The notes: generated by a model from the letters alone, not told the origin. A stretch of 64,000 nt of DNA from Telopea speciosissima (GCF_018873765.1 NC_057924.1:15153001-15217000); one strand, 5' to 3'. Positions 48,439 through 60,903 are shown, counted from the first letter of the stretch. A program made the numbers and translations.

Positions 48439-49832
48439 TCACAGAAGGCTACCAGATGCTAATAAACTCACAAAAATAGAAACCCATGTAACCAACTTAA
48501 TTGAGACTGCTAATCCCGACGGTGCCGACGACTTCGACGGTGCTGGAGCTGGTGGAGGAGTTACAACCGGACTTGGAGCAGTAGATGTTGATGATGATGA
48601 TGATGATGGCGATGGAGGTGTTGCAACATGAGGTGGAGAAGCCATGGGTGATGGTGTCAATATTGCTTTTGGTGGAGATGCCATGGGAGATGGTGTCATT
48701 GCCTTTGGTGGAGAAGCCCTGGGAGAAGGAGTCATTGCCTTAGGAGGAGAAGCCCTGGGAGAAGGTGACATACCCTTTGGAGGAGAGGCCATGGGAGAAG
48801 GTGTCATAGACTTTGGAGGTGAAGCCATGGGAGAAGGTGACATACCCTTTGGAGGAGAAGCCATGGGAGAAGGTGACATACCCTTTGGAGGAGAAGCCAT
48901 GGGAGAGGGTGACATACCCTTTGGAGGAGAAGCCATGGGAGAGGGTGACCATGCCTTTGGAGGAGAAGCCATGGGAGAGGGTGACATACCCTTTGGAGGT
49001 GAAGCCATGGGAGAAGGTGTCATAGACTTTGGAGGTGAAGCCATGGGAAAAGGTAACATACCCTTTGGAGGAGAAGCCATGGGAGAGGGTGACCATGCTT
49101 TTGGAGGAGAAGCCTTGGGAGAGGGTGACATACCCTTTGGAGGTGAAGCCATGGGAGAAGGTGACATACCCTTTGGAGGTGAAGCCATGGGAGAAGGTGA
49201 CATACCCTTAGGAGGTGAAGCCATAGGAGAAGGTGACATACCCTTAGGAGGTGAAGCCATAGGAGAAGGTAACATACCCTTAGGAGGTGAAGCCATTGGA
49301 GAAGGAGACCCTGAAGGTGCAGGAACCTTAGGTGGAGGAGAAAGTATAGGGCGATGTCTCACAGACAAAACAAGGGTGATCAACTTCTGACCTTTCTCAC
49401 AGTTATCATGATTTCCACTAATGAAGTAAAAAGGACCAGATCGATCAAACGTGAACTTCGAATCACCATCGTCCATCTTCATCATAGGCTTCGCTGTATT
49501 ACAACTATCATAGTCCTCTTTATTCACAACCAACACAGAATCCAATCCCTTCTTATACTTAAACACTATAAACACAACACCACAAAACAAACAAATAAAT
49601 CATAAATAGAAATTAAAACAAACAAAGAATTTACAGAGAGAAACCAGAGAGATTGATTACCAAGAGTATCATTAATTTGAAATCTATTTCGTTCTGCCCA
49701 GTTATTGTAATTCTCAGAAGGGTTCACAACCCATCCATCTCTTCCTCCAACATAAAAATTATAAGCTTGTGAAGAACAAATAAAACCCATTAAAATGGCA
49801 ACAAGAAAACTACTGAGTCTCTTCAACTCCAT
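48439..49832 (-). CDS. Early nodulin-like protein, phytocyanin domain plus proline-rich repeats, GPI-anchored
   Basis: Cell-surface chimeric arabinogalactan-type protein of the early nodulin-like (ENODL) family. Exon 1 is 49661-49832 and exon 2 is 48439-49565; the joined frame encodes 432 aa. Visible parts: signal peptide (residues 1-23, ending SSQA); a plastocyanin-like domain beginning YNFYVGGRDGW, with two Cys (in DSCNTAKP and NCEKGQKL) for the disulfide and no clear copper-ligand set, as usual for ENODLs; about 19 copies of a 12-residue SPSPMASPPKGM-type repeat; a Ser/Pro-rich spacer; and a hydrophobic C-terminus (VTWVSIFVSLLASGSLL) after Ser/Ala/Gly residues, the pattern of a GPI-anchor signal. 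Pro-Ser/Ala-Pro context predicts hydroxyproline O-glycosylation. Typical ENODLs are 170-370 aa, so this copy is long because of the repeats. Long antisense frames across the repeat are by-products of the 36-nt period. Confidence 0.93.
48626..49306 (-). repeat. 36-bp coding minisatellite in the early nodulin-like gene (about 19 copies)
   Basis: Tandem 36-nt units encode variants of SPSPMASPPKGM. Third and neighbouring residues vary: KGMS, KGML, KAWS, KSMT, KAMT and KAIL endings, with K or R replacing M in a few units. Runs of near-identical units (for example GMS-ending blocks) repeat as larger groups, which suggests expansion by unequal exchange or slippage. The period is a multiple of three, so the reading frame is kept and other frames stay open too. 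Confidence 0.93.
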
Positions 49833-49900
49833 AAGTACAGAGAATAATAAGCAACAGAAAACCCAGAAAACTAACTGAGACTCTCACACACTAAGGCTAG

Positions 49901-49907
49901 CTTTATA
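49901..49907 (-). promoter_or_regulatory. Candidate TATA box of the early nodulin-like gene
   Basis: On the minus strand TATAAAG lies about 70 bp upstream of the ATG at 49832. That spacing would leave a 5' leader of roughly 40 nt. This rests on motif and position only. Confidence 0.4.
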
Positions 49908-50569
49908 AGCAAGAAATACAGACAGAAAGCTTGAAGAATAGAGAGAAAAGGAATATAAGAATAGAAAGGAAAGATTGGAGAGGAAAATAGAGAAAGTTTA
50001 AAGAGATACAGAAGGTGACAGAATCAAATCGTGGTTGGGTTTGACATATATAGCGAGATCCGCTAATGATGTTACCGTTGCAAATTAAGGAAGTTTATTG
50101 AATCATTTCCTTCTCTATCGGTACGTGTAATAACTTTAGCTGCGATTTATAGGGATTTTTATTCTCTGTTTATAATTAGCAATTTGCACGTGGCAGTTTC
50201 TCAGTGAACCAACGGTAATATATATTTTAATGCACTCAACGTTACATGTACGTTCCTATCTTCATATCCAACCGTTGGATCTCTGGGTGGGCCCGATCAC
50301 TAATAGTTAAAGAAATATACAACAGTCTCATTTCAACCTAGTTTCTCTTAATCCATGGTGAAAAGAGAATCTCTTCATCCATGGGCTCTGATTAGACTGG
50401 AGAAAGGTATTTTGGACTTTCACTAATAACAGGTGAGAGTTAATGATAATAGTATAATACTCACTCTTTCCTCCAATCACCATCGCAGAATAGATTCTTT
50501 CTTTCACTTAAATCCATTCTAATTCACCTCTTTTAGTATTTATGCATTTTTTTTATGAGTATTTAGGGG

Positions 50570-50750
50570 AAAGAACGCTACTTGGTTGATTGTATGTGGT
50601 GGGCGACTCTTGCACTTAGATGGGGCCATGTAAAATGATCGTTGCAGTCCCATTGAAAGGCAAAAATCCTTGAGAGCACGATGATCATTTCGTGAGGCTC
50701 TGTGTCTAGGCACAGGAGCCACGCACTGCACACAACCAGATAGCATCACT
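50570..50750. repeat. Foldback MITE-like repeat, related to 43480
   Basis: ACGCTACTTGGTTGATTGTA on the left pairs with the complement of TGCACACAACCAGATAGCAT on the right. The inner AAAATGATCGT/ACGATGATCATTT also pairs. Non-coding. Confidence 0.6.
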
Positions 50751-50977
50751 CATGTTATGATCTTCTACATCCTAGGTCTTCCTGTTCTGTCATCTAACTC
50801 ATGTTCTTCATGTAATATTCAGATCGAATGACTCTATGAAATTACGTTTATATATTTCCACTTATAACAGGTAATGTAGGAGACATTTCTATTTTTACCC
50901 CTTGAAGAATCTTTAGAATTATTGTTTAGCTTTCAATTCGCCTCTGGCCATCAAATCTCTTTCCCTAATAAGTATTT

Positions 50978-51146
50978 GGGAAAAAGATCTCTATCCGGGA
51001 GTGTGGCCTATGCCAGCACTCCCATGAGTCTATCTCTCCCCTCCCCATGTGAAAAGACACCTCTACCCCTTTATTTTAAGGAAGAGAGAGATAGACACAT
51101 GAGAGTGCTGGCATAGACCACACTCCCGAACAGAAAACTGCTTCCC
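50978..51146. mobile_element. Mutator-type MITE, best-preserved copy of the 10495 family
   Basis: A 169-bp foldback. Arms GGGAGTGTGGCCTATGCCAG and its inverse match almost perfectly, followed by GAGATAGACACATG. Flanks TAAGTATTT and CAAGTATTT form a 9-bp duplication with one mismatch. Confidence 0.75.
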
Positions 51147-54100
51147 CAAGTATTTATATATGTATGTATATTTAGCAGGTTTTGATATTGCTTATACCTT
51201 TCTCATAACTTTTCTCATAACTTTTCTCATATAAGAAACTTTGATAAAAGCTATGCTAAATTGCTAACAACAAAATTACATTGAATGTGGTTTTTCAGTT
51301 TTTGCCTGTAATTTTCGCTAATTGTGAAGTTCTAAAATAGAAATTTTTAACCCCACCCCCGAAAAAAAAGAGTCTAAGATGGGATCCACACTGTCATGCA
51401 CGTGTCAAATTGGCATTCCAACTTGACTAATTTAAGCTTGATTAGGAAATAACACTCATTTAAGGCTGTAATAATAAATTGGTTAGATTGTAATAGAAGG
51501 TATATAGAAATTGGTTTCTTTTCTTTCTTCTTTTTTCTCTTGTTTTTGGTAGCAAATTTATGTGTAAATCACATTTTGAAACGATCAAGTTTTTCACAAC
51601 TTTTACCAAAAAAACGTTTAGCAAAAGGTTTCGTACACGATCGTGCATGGTGCACGATCATGTCATCTATCGTTGGTAGGAATTAAAAACCATGTACTGT
51701 ACACGGTCATGCCCATCCAATGGTTGAAAGCACAACCGTGTATCATACACGGCCATGTACAAAAACCTCCCCCCAAAAAGTTTTTCATAACTTTCTTTCC
51801 AAAAGTAGAAATTTTTTTCATAATTTCATATGCCTCTCCTACTTTATACCCCCCAAAAACAGAAAAAATTAATAAACAAGATTTCTCCCTTGCTTTTTCA
51901 GGAGATTTCATATCATGCCAATCTTGAGAAGTAAAAGCTGAAGCGCATTAATTAGGCATACAATTTGAAATTGCCCTTCCTCATACATAATTGACTTTGT
52001 CATTATCTCTACATTCTACAAAGAGTGGCAAAGGTGATTTTTTTGTTGATCAATAAAGAGTTTTTCACTAATTTCCACTACCAGGAAACTCATGCTAATG
52101 TGAATTCTAGTTCATTTTTAAGGAATTCAATAATGTGGTCGATATCTTTGCTAGGAAGGCCTTGTCAATGACACTTGTACGACAGTATGACTAATATCTA
52201 CTCCGTGGTTAGTGGATCGATCTTTGTGATCCAACTTCCATGTGTACTCAAGTCAATGAATAAATTATCCTTTACCCCCAAAAAAACATGTGAACCCAAA
52301 TTTTCAGAAATCTATCCTCTTTGTTTAGACACCAAAAAATAAATAAATAAATAAATAAAAAAAGGGAGTTTTATCCTTAAATGATTATAAGAAAGTTTTT
52401 AATTCACCCATATAAAGAGAAAAGAGATTCATTATTCCCCCCCCCCCCCATTGTATAAGTCTGTCATGCCCTTAGAGGCCCATCCAACTGCAATAAAGAC
52501 AGGAAATCTTTTCATCACAAGAGAACAAATAAATCAGTCTAATTAGATTATGGGCAAGAGATCTCTACTTGGTCGCAAGGTCTCTACACAAGCATTTTTG
52601 GCCAATGGGTGAGCACGCCTAGGTATCTATCCAGGGGACAGAGGCGTCATCTCACAGTGCCCGGCCTGTGAGAGGGTTAAGAAAAATATCTCTCCATACA
52701 TTTTGTATTTTAGGTATATTATTCCACCTAAGGACAACCAAGCCATTTTAACCATGAGATAGTTAGGTTTTGATCTAGATCAACCATGTATTAATAATAA
52801 TGTCTGGTCCATCTCAATCTTTGGCTCGTTATAATGTTTTTTCATTGGTCCAATTGTTTTCAAAGTTGTAACCCTTTAAATTAACGTTTTTTCAAATCTC
52901 TATTTCTCTACATGTAGATACGTCTTTTAACATGATTTTACAATATGATTAGAGGATAATATGGACAATAGATTCACAAAGAGTTGTTGCTAGTTGAACA
53001 GCCATGTGATAGAAAGCAATGGACAAAGCCTATATGCATGGCTGTAAAGTTTAATTAACATTGAGGCTATGAATTTTAGTGGCTGATCTTAATTTGGTAA
53101 ACCAGGATATTATCCAATAAAGGAGGACAAAATTTTCCTTGACCGCGCGCGGTGAAGGAAAATCCACCATCTTAGGGTCCTAAATGTCCGCCCTCTATTT
53201 ATAAATGGTTAACATTACCCCTTTTGTTGCGCGATACCACATGCACACTCATCAACCACCTCGATGAATGGATGCCCCCATTGACCATGACTGAAGGAAA
53301 TCTCGATCCAAGAAAGAAAAACTTAAATAAGAAAAAAAAGTTATCTACTTGACCCCAAGAAAGAAGGTTTATAACTTTTTTGTTGTTGGGGTGAAGGCAG
53401 ATTTTGATTGAGGATGTAGCAATCCTTAACCATTGCACTAGATGGTAATTAAATGGCCTACTCATAATAAAATTTGATCTAACTGATTATAATTGGATTA
53501 GATAGGATGTCCTAGGGATTAGCCGTATCAAATTTTTATCTCATCTCAACCAAAATTGCTTTCTCAATTATTTTTAAAAGCTTCATATGAGAATGAGAAT
53601 AAAATGGATATGTGCAGGTAGACACCTTTTGGGATTGGTGTGTGGTTTGTGTGATTAAGCTGTGTGTTGTGTATATAAACCATTCCACGGTCCTAAAAGT
53701 CGGTTAACCTTTTAGGATTGATGTATGGTTTGTGTGATTACACTTTTATCAAAAAAAAAAAAGAGTTGTCATGCTAATTCAAAATGATCATATTTTTTAT
53801 ATCACTAAGAATGTGATTGATGACATTATATCACCTCCACAAACTATTACAATTGAAAAATTGCTGATATGGTTATGATAATAGAGATCCTAGGCTTAGT
53901 TTTATTATAATCAAGTTGATATTTTTTATTTTTTATTTTTCTCTTAAAAAAATTAATTTTACTTCAAACAGAAATCTTTTAAGTTTTAGTTTAGGGCACA
54001 ATTTTTTCATTCCACCCATGGAGGAATCACCCACACCACATCAGTCACGGTCGAAAAAACGATTTCATTTAGGCTCCATTTGTTTCGGCGTGAAATTTTA

Positions 54101-54436
54101 CCTCAAAATTATCAATGCGAGACTCATAACTCTTTATAGGAAAGTATGGGAAGAAATCCCCAGATTGCCTACGTGGGGTTTTTTTTTTGGGGGGGGTTTC
54201 AGTTTATTAAGGAATATATGCCCATGTTCTTGTCACGGTAGAAATCTTTTTCCATTTAGTTTTATTGTTCCCTTTCTTATTTTTTTTGGGAAAGTATTGC
54301 TCTCTTTTCGTTGCAAGAGAAATGATGAAGGGGACTTGAAGGGATATTTTTATATTTCCTGTATAATATATTTTACTTTCCAAGGATATATTTGTGTTTC
54401 CATTACAATTAAATGCTTAAAAGTAAATTTTTTTTA
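51147..54436. other. Intergenic, no gene recognised
   Basis: Holds a palindromic patch at about 51630-51760 (GTGCATGGTGCACGATCATG, ACCGTGTATCATACACGG), an (AAAT)n run near 52329-52352, a C homopolymer near 52437-52449, and repeated TGGTTTGTGTGATTA at about 53644 and 53728. Nothing with coding character. Confidence 0.45.
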
Positions 54437-55286
54437 GGGGAAAATATAGTGAACCGCTTTAACTATGGCTTATTTTCATGTACACCCCCTCATCTGTAAA
54501 ACCTTTCAAATACACTCCCACATCTATTGAAAATAAATAAATTAGTCCATCAAACTAGCTAATTGCAGTTTAGTTTTAAACGTTAATACTCCCCAGCCAT
54601 TTATTTTAGGAGCAAATTGCCAAAATTAAAAAGTTGAAGACAAAAATACCCTTTAGGGGTAAATACTAAATACCCCTAAAGTTGGGCACATCTCTCTTGT
54701 ACCGACCCCATCCCACCTCTATTAATTTACTTCACCACCCCCATCACTCCCTCAATCCCTTGTACAGCTCACATCTCCCAACACTTCAAATGATAGGGGT
54801 ATTTTGTATGAAACATATAAGAATGGATTAAGGACAACATATAAGAATTAACAACATTTGTAAACAATCAATGCTATTATACACACAAAGACGAAAAAGA
54901 AAGAAAGGAAAATTTAATGGAAGAAGACCCACCAATGACAATAAACTAACCGTATGGACTACTGGATTTGTTTATTACTGCCCATGCAGCCATGTTGCCC
55001 ACTTTGATACGCTGAGTTAACTCGGTGTGCATGCAGCCATGTTATCCACTTTAGGAGTATTTAGTATTTACCCCTAAAGTTTACCCAAAAAAAAAGGTAT
55101 TTACCCTTAAAGGGTATTTTCATCTTCAAATTTTTAATTTGGACAATTGGTCCTAAATCGTAGTTTGTTTGATGGACTAACTTACTTACTTTCAATAAAT
55201 GAGGAGGTGTATGTGAAAAATTTTAAAGATGAGGAGGTGTACATAAAAGCAGGCCATAGTTGACAGGGTATCTCTATATTTTTCCC
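54437..55286. mobile_element. Large foldback element, about 850 bp, arms about 200 bp
   Basis: Both ends begin AGGGRAAAATATAG reading inward. The arms share ACTATGGC, TCATGTACACC and CCTCATCTGTAAAA-type stretches, then TGATGGACTAA, and inner TAGGGGTAAATACTAAATAC in inverted order (left 54437-54690, right 55040-55286). No coding; target duplication unclear because the flanks are T-rich. Confidence 0.65.
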
Positions 55287-56099
55287 TTTTTGTTAAAACA
55301 TATATTTTTTTTTTTGGTAAGAAGTTAAAACATATTTCACATCTAGGAGAGGATTTGGCATAACCACTTACTATACGCTGAAAACATGAACCAATGGGAG
55401 CACGGAACACACAGGGACCAGGTGACATGCCTAGACTTTTCCAATTCACTTGTCAAGAAAATATATGCATATTAAATCTAACCAAACGGGGTCTTTAAGG
55501 AAGACCCAATGTTTCCTAGGCTGCCCATGGGATATGTGTGCGTCGGCAACACACGCTTTTGGGGGCAGCTCTAATTTATGATGTTGTGCAGTGACATATG
55601 GAGAACGTGACCGTCAATGGGCTTTTGAAGGAACATAAGCACAAGTCGGCAAAGAGCCCAAATTGCGTGGCTTCTTTTCATTGGCCCCACCCTTATCCAA
55701 AGGTCATGTCTGTTATGTCATGTCCTGTCTTCTAAGCCCTACGCAGGAGGCCCGAGGCTACTGTTTTCCTCACCATCTCCATAATAATTACAAACCATAT
55801 AAGTTGTTTTTTTTGTTTCCTTTTTTCATGTGTGAAGAAATTTTTTTTCCTGGTAAAAAATTTAAGGATTTTACCATCCCATGTCTCTCCTATCTAAAGT
55901 CTAAATCAAAGTTAGCAAATTGGAACCCAAAAAAATGGAAATAGATGGTACGGGTTTTAAATGATCTAAAACTCTGAATAGTACTGATCATAAAACAGAT
56001 AGGTTAGGCTTTTCAACCCATGGGCTGGGCTTTTCATCCCGCAGGTTAAGCCAGGGCTGAGATTTCTAAGCCTAGATTTGGTCTTGGGCTGTTTTAGTG

Positions 56100-56233
56100 G
56101 GGTGTTGTTCTCTATGCCACAGAACAGTCTATGCCCAGGCACATGGGGGTGGGTGCAATGACCACTCTGTCCCCTTGCACAGGTTGCCCATGTGCGTGGG
56201 CGTAGGCTGGGCTGCGGCACAGAGAACATTCTC

Positions 56234-56235
<2 letters not shown>
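56100..56235. repeat. Foldback repeat next to an AT microsatellite
   Basis: GTTCTCTATGCCACAGAACA pairs with the complement of GCTGCGGCACAGAGAAC, and the inner GCCCAGGCACATGGG pairs with CCCATGTGCGTGGGC. An (AT)n run follows at about 56236-56267. Confidence 0.6.
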
Positions 56236-56269
<34 letters not shown>

Positions 56270-56860
56270 ATGTATTCAAGATGCATCAAGGTAAGGGCCA
56301 TGGATTAACTAACATAATTTACATTTAATATTCATCATTAATTTAATATATTAAATTATAAACATTACCTTTAAATCATTTTTTATTTTATATAAAAATA
56401 ATGTAAAGTTGAGAAAACAAACAGGGCTAAGCCCAACAAGGCTGAGCCTAGGCTGAATTATCATAGCCCGACTGGTATGGGTTTTCAATACCCGGCCCAA
56501 CCCAGCCCTTTGCACCCCTAATTGAAGCATTGCTATTATAGAACAATTATCACATACATATTTGTGCCTACCATGTTTCTTTGAGGCACTACCTAGATAA
56601 GGTTTTCTTCACTATCTAAGTCAATATCACATTCTCAGGCGATTAAAACAACTACTTTTATCATCCCAGAATGCGAAGTCGACTTAAAATGCATACCAAA
56701 CACTACCTTAATATTTGACTGTCCCAATATCCCTTTAGCCTAACAATAGTGTTTACTCATATTAACCCAAGGGCACTTAGTGGTTGGATCATATAAAACC
56801 TTGGGAAATGGTTTGTCAACCTTCTACAAAATAGTTTAACTGAATCCAAGGAGAAAGAGA

Positions 56861-57010
56861 GTCCAGCTCACGTTCACTTACGTGAGCATACGAGAACGGC
56901 TCACAGCCGTCAAGATGGAATCCACCCCATGTGGGTCCCACGGGGTGGATTCCATCTTGACGGCTGTGAGCCGTTCTTGTATGTTCACGTACGTGAATGT
57001 GAGCCCAACT
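56861..57010. mobile_element. Near-perfect hairpin MITE, about 150 bp
   Basis: The left arm (about 56861-56928) and right arm (about 56942-57010) are inverted copies over about 65 bp: AACGGCTCACAGCCGTCAAG and GATGGAATCCACCCC are both mirrored exactly, with a few mismatches near the ends. The loop is only about 14 bp. A transcript would form a long hairpin. Confidence 0.75.
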
Positions 57011-57752
57011 CCTTCTATACCATAGTGGGCTATGTTTGGTTGGGCTATGGATTTAGCCTGAACAAATTGGCTCGAGATAGGCCTGAAAATATTGTTTTAC
57101 GGCCGGGCTGGATCGGCATCAGTCCATCCCAATGGTCCACCCCAGCCTGAGCCTGAACTATATATAGGGCTAGATCCATATATAGTTTAATCAATTTGGG
57201 CCTCTGTTGGGCCTATTTTTTCAAGCCCGACATCGACCTGCTCAATAAACTCAAGCTAGCTTGGGTCTTTCTTGGATTTAAAAAGCTTGTCAAGTAAAGC
57301 CCAAGCCCATGCTTGGACAAAAAATTTTAAGTCCAAGACCAGAAACAAGTGCCCAAGACTGGGTCACAACGGGTTTTTCTTTCAAGTCTATAAGCCCGGC
57401 CCATTATAACCCTCTTGAAGATTGAAATGGGCCCACAAACTTGAAGCGGTAGGAAAAGCCCAGCTTAAGTTCTCAAGCTCTGGTGCATTCAAGTAAGATC
57501 CCAGAGCCAGCATAATAAATTAGGAGATTAGTGTTGATTCTTGTTAAATTTTGGCTCAATCCTACCTGGCTGGATCTCGGGTTCAACTGGGGTTTGGATA
57601 TCTGTTACCAAGATCGAGTTGGGCCGGGCTTAGACTGGGCATTTGAGACCTTGGGCTGGACCTAGGTTTTCAAAAACTTGGCATAGCCCACCTGATCCCC
57701 TATTACCACTATTAAAAGCAATGTTTTTGCTTATAAGTGAAGTGAAATATAC

Positions 57753-57754
<2 letters not shown>

Positions 57755-57785
<31 letters not shown>
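57755..57785. repeat. (AAT)n microsatellite
   Basis: About ten AAT units end in an A run. The flanking 57011-57750 region is GC-skewed repetitive DNA with GGGCTGG/CCCAAGCCC motifs and no gene. Confidence 0.85.
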
Positions 57786-57790
<5 letters not shown>

Positions 57791-57886
57791 GTAGTGTGCA
57801 ATGAATAAAAATATAATAGAATTTTTTCCAAAATGGTGTCTGGTCAAAAGTAAGGTTTTAAGGAAAGTGATATAGGAAACAGATCC

Positions 57887-57983
57887 GGCTCCTCTCCAAT
57901 GTGTTTGCCGCACAATGAGGCATCCGACGGTTGGGCTGGCTGGCACACATCCTGATGCACAAATTCCTCATTGTAGAGGAGCC
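57887..57983. repeat. Short foldback repeat
   Basis: GGCTCCTCTCCAATG (57887-57901) is inverted at 57969-57983 as CATTGTAGAGGAGCC. Such GC-richer foldbacks occur in otherwise AT-rich DNA here. Confidence 0.45.
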
Positions 57984-58974
57984 TAACGCATAGGAAACTT
58001 GTAGTTTACAACCAATATAAAGACGGTAAGAGGTGAATGATTCACCATTTGGTTGCAAGGGGAATTAAAGGTAAGGGAAGGGAAATTTTCATACTTAAAA
58101 AAGGAATTTTTATAAACATTACCCCATGTGACACCATGTGACAATATCAATAACTCCAAATCATTCCATATTTGGTTATTAAATTCCACTTTACTTTGCA
58201 TCCAATTCCCTTTGGTTTAAAATGTAAAATAAATTTTACATGTAAAATGTATATTTACTATATATGGTAAGAAATTGAAGTAGGTTATACAATCACATAG
58301 GATAATGATTACAAAAGTTTCTTTTTTAGGTTTGAAAATTTTTCCTTCCCTTCCCTTTAATTCCCCTTGCAATCAAACAGAGCCCATGGTATTTCAACAG
58401 AATTTCAAAAATGGCAATTTCAAGTAAAGTATTACCAAACCAAAAAGAAAAGAAAAAATTTTTATGGATTCCTATAATTTGCATTCCAACATAACACATT
58501 TTTTTTATGCATAAAAGATTAAAATTTAAACAAGAAAGTACATTATCATCAATATACATCCGAGCTTCTCTGTTCTAACCTTATTGGCTAGAGAGAGAGC
58601 AACTGAAGCATAAGAGCGAGATTGTTTAATAAATATTATAGAACCATAATTGTTCATAGCAAACTTACGATCTAGCAAAGAGGTATTGCACCGTAACACA
58701 TTGAAAATTAATTTTTATAATAAATTTAGTAAAAATATAGAATCTTCATTTCAAAAATCAAAAGCTATTCTCTTCAACTATTGATTAGACTACTAAGAGT
58801 CTTGTCCTAAACCCTTAAAAAACTAACATAAGAGGAGACAATGGAACTAATCCACAAATTTCCATTATTTTCATTTGCTTCACAAATAGCCTCCAATATT
58901 CTTCCTTCATTACCAAAGAACACTTCCATAACTAATCCATTTCCATCGAGCTTCATGGCTTGAGAATGTGTGAT

Positions 58975-60110
58975 ATAAGGGTATCAATTTAGAACCGAAA
59001 CCGAATACCAAAACTGAAACTAATCGTATAAAACTGTACCGGTACAATTTTGGTATGGAAAAATGGTATATTTCTGGGTACGTACGGTATTGGTTTCTAT
59101 GATGAAACCGTTTGGTATGTACTGATATCATATCGAATCATCTATACTGATACCAAATACATATCAAATAAAGCTAAAATCATAAAATGCTAACAATGTG
59201 CCAAATTTTCTTTATTTTTTATAGGTAAAAATTCCACTTAACTATAGCACCAAGACTTCAACCCTAGACCTTTCCTTTCATCAATCCACACAGCAATTAG
59301 GACACCAAGACATTTATAAAATATAACATCTTAAACAAACCTCCTTAATGACTTGTTTACCCAAAAAAAACAAACAAACAAACCTCCTTAATGCACGTAT
59401 GGGGTCTTGAACGTACCGAATCACCCTTCACCTACATCCTAATCGTTTTCTTTTTTCCTAGTTTCTCTATAATCACTACGTCTCTCTCTCTCCTCGATTT
59501 TCCCTTGTTTCTCTTTCACTCTGGTAATTAACTCGTTCATCATTTCAGCTTCAGATTTCCATTTTTCGAGCTCCATGTGATTTTGATCTTTATTTTTAAT
59601 TCTGATGACATGGTTGTTCGAATTTAAGCCTTATTTTTAGCTCTCTCTCTCTCTCATACTAATTTTTTAGAGATGATTTTTTTCTTTGAAAAGCTTGTGG
59701 TTTGAGTGCCAAAAAGGACGAACAAAATGTTTTTGAAGAGAAAGGTAGCAGAGCCGCCTTGTGTCCAGGAGATGGACCTTAATGCTTTGTCTTGCCAACT
59801 TTTGTGTTGGAATGCTCGGAATGCTCTTCACTAGCAGCTATTTACCTCGTTTGGGATTTCTTCTTTATTTCTTAAATCTTCAGTTCCCAACTATCGCCTT
59901 TTCTTTACAATAACCATGGCAATCTGGCTTATAGCAAATATATACCGTGTTGTGTATCAAATTTATACTATTTTTATGTTGAATATATACTGTACCAAAA
60001 TCATATTGAGTTGGTATGGTATCGGTATTAGAAATGCATATCACATTCATTACAGTATGTTACGGTATCTGGTATCTATATTCTGTACTATACCGACTAA
60101 CACCCTTAGT
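58975..60110. repeat. Inverted ACCGGTACC-type repeat field
   Basis: The left part (58975-59160) is rich in ACCGAAACCGAATACC and GGTACAATTTTGG motifs. The right part (59930-60110) has GGTATGGTATCGGTAT and ends CACCCTTAG, roughly the inverse of the left start AAGGGTATC. The middle, 59200-59900, has TC-rich tracts and no recognisable gene. Confidence 0.4.
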
Positions 60111-60448
60111 ATGATAGACAACATTTGTGGAGATGGCATGACATGTGGCCTTTCGACAAAACGGTTCACTGTCACCCAAAATTTTCTTCTTGCATTGCTT
60201 TTGATGTTAACTCGTTGTCCTGGGGGCTGGATGAAGACATCAGAAGTTTGGGACCTTGAAGCCAATGTCTCAGGATTCTACCTATACCTATATCCGTGAC
60301 AAGGACAAATTTTCCATCACTACTTACAGTAACACCATTTGCGAAGTCAAGGCCTTGGAGTAACAGTGTACCTTCCTTATGCTCGGATCATATTTTATTA
60401 GTCTCCATGTCTTGTCACCACTAAGGATTATTGTCAAATGTTCACTAA

Positions 60449-60903
60449 GGCCCCGTTTGTTTGTCGGATAAAAAGGGGTGGAACACTTGTGAGGGTGGGG
60501 CCTACATGTGGGTTGGGTTGACAAGGAAAAGAAATAATAGAATATGCATTTTGTAGTGGGGTGGGATTTAGTGGGAAAGAGAGGAAATAGACATGGGGTG
60601 GGATTCCATGGGAAAGAAAAGAAATAGGAAGAGGAGAGAGATAGACTCAAAAGTAATTTTTCTATAAATAGTGCCAAAGTCCTATCAATTCACCAAAATT
60701 GGTAGGACTTTGAAAGTGAATTGGGTGGAAAAAAAAGGGGTGCCACCTCACTAGACAAGAATAAATGCATTTAATGAGCTTGTCTAGAAGTTTCCCACCC
60801 CATGTATCCAAACTCACACATTTTTGGTATTTTGTGGAGAAATAATATACTTTTCCCACCCCTTTTTGCCTATCCCATTTTTATCCGACAAACAAACGGG
60901 CCC
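60449..60903. mobile_element. Tourist-like (PIF/Harbinger) MITE, 455 bp
   Basis: Terminal inverted repeats GGCCCCGTTTGTTTGTCGG and GGGCCCGTTTGTTTGTCGG (one mismatch, continuing ATAAAAA) are flanked by TAA on both sides (60446-60448, 60904-60906). A 3-bp TWA duplication is diagnostic of this superfamily. Open frames inside have no transposase similarity. Confidence 0.8.

Noticed and set aside
48644..49390. 248-codon plus-strand open frame of GEAMGEGDIPFG-type repeats
   Set aside because: It is the antisense shadow of the 36-bp repeat in the early nodulin-like gene. No start context, splice evidence or family supports it.
53916..54437. 173-codon plus-strand frame
   Set aside because: Phe/Ile/Lys-rich composition typical of AT-rich DNA, no recognisable domain, no good start, and it overlaps a repeat boundary.
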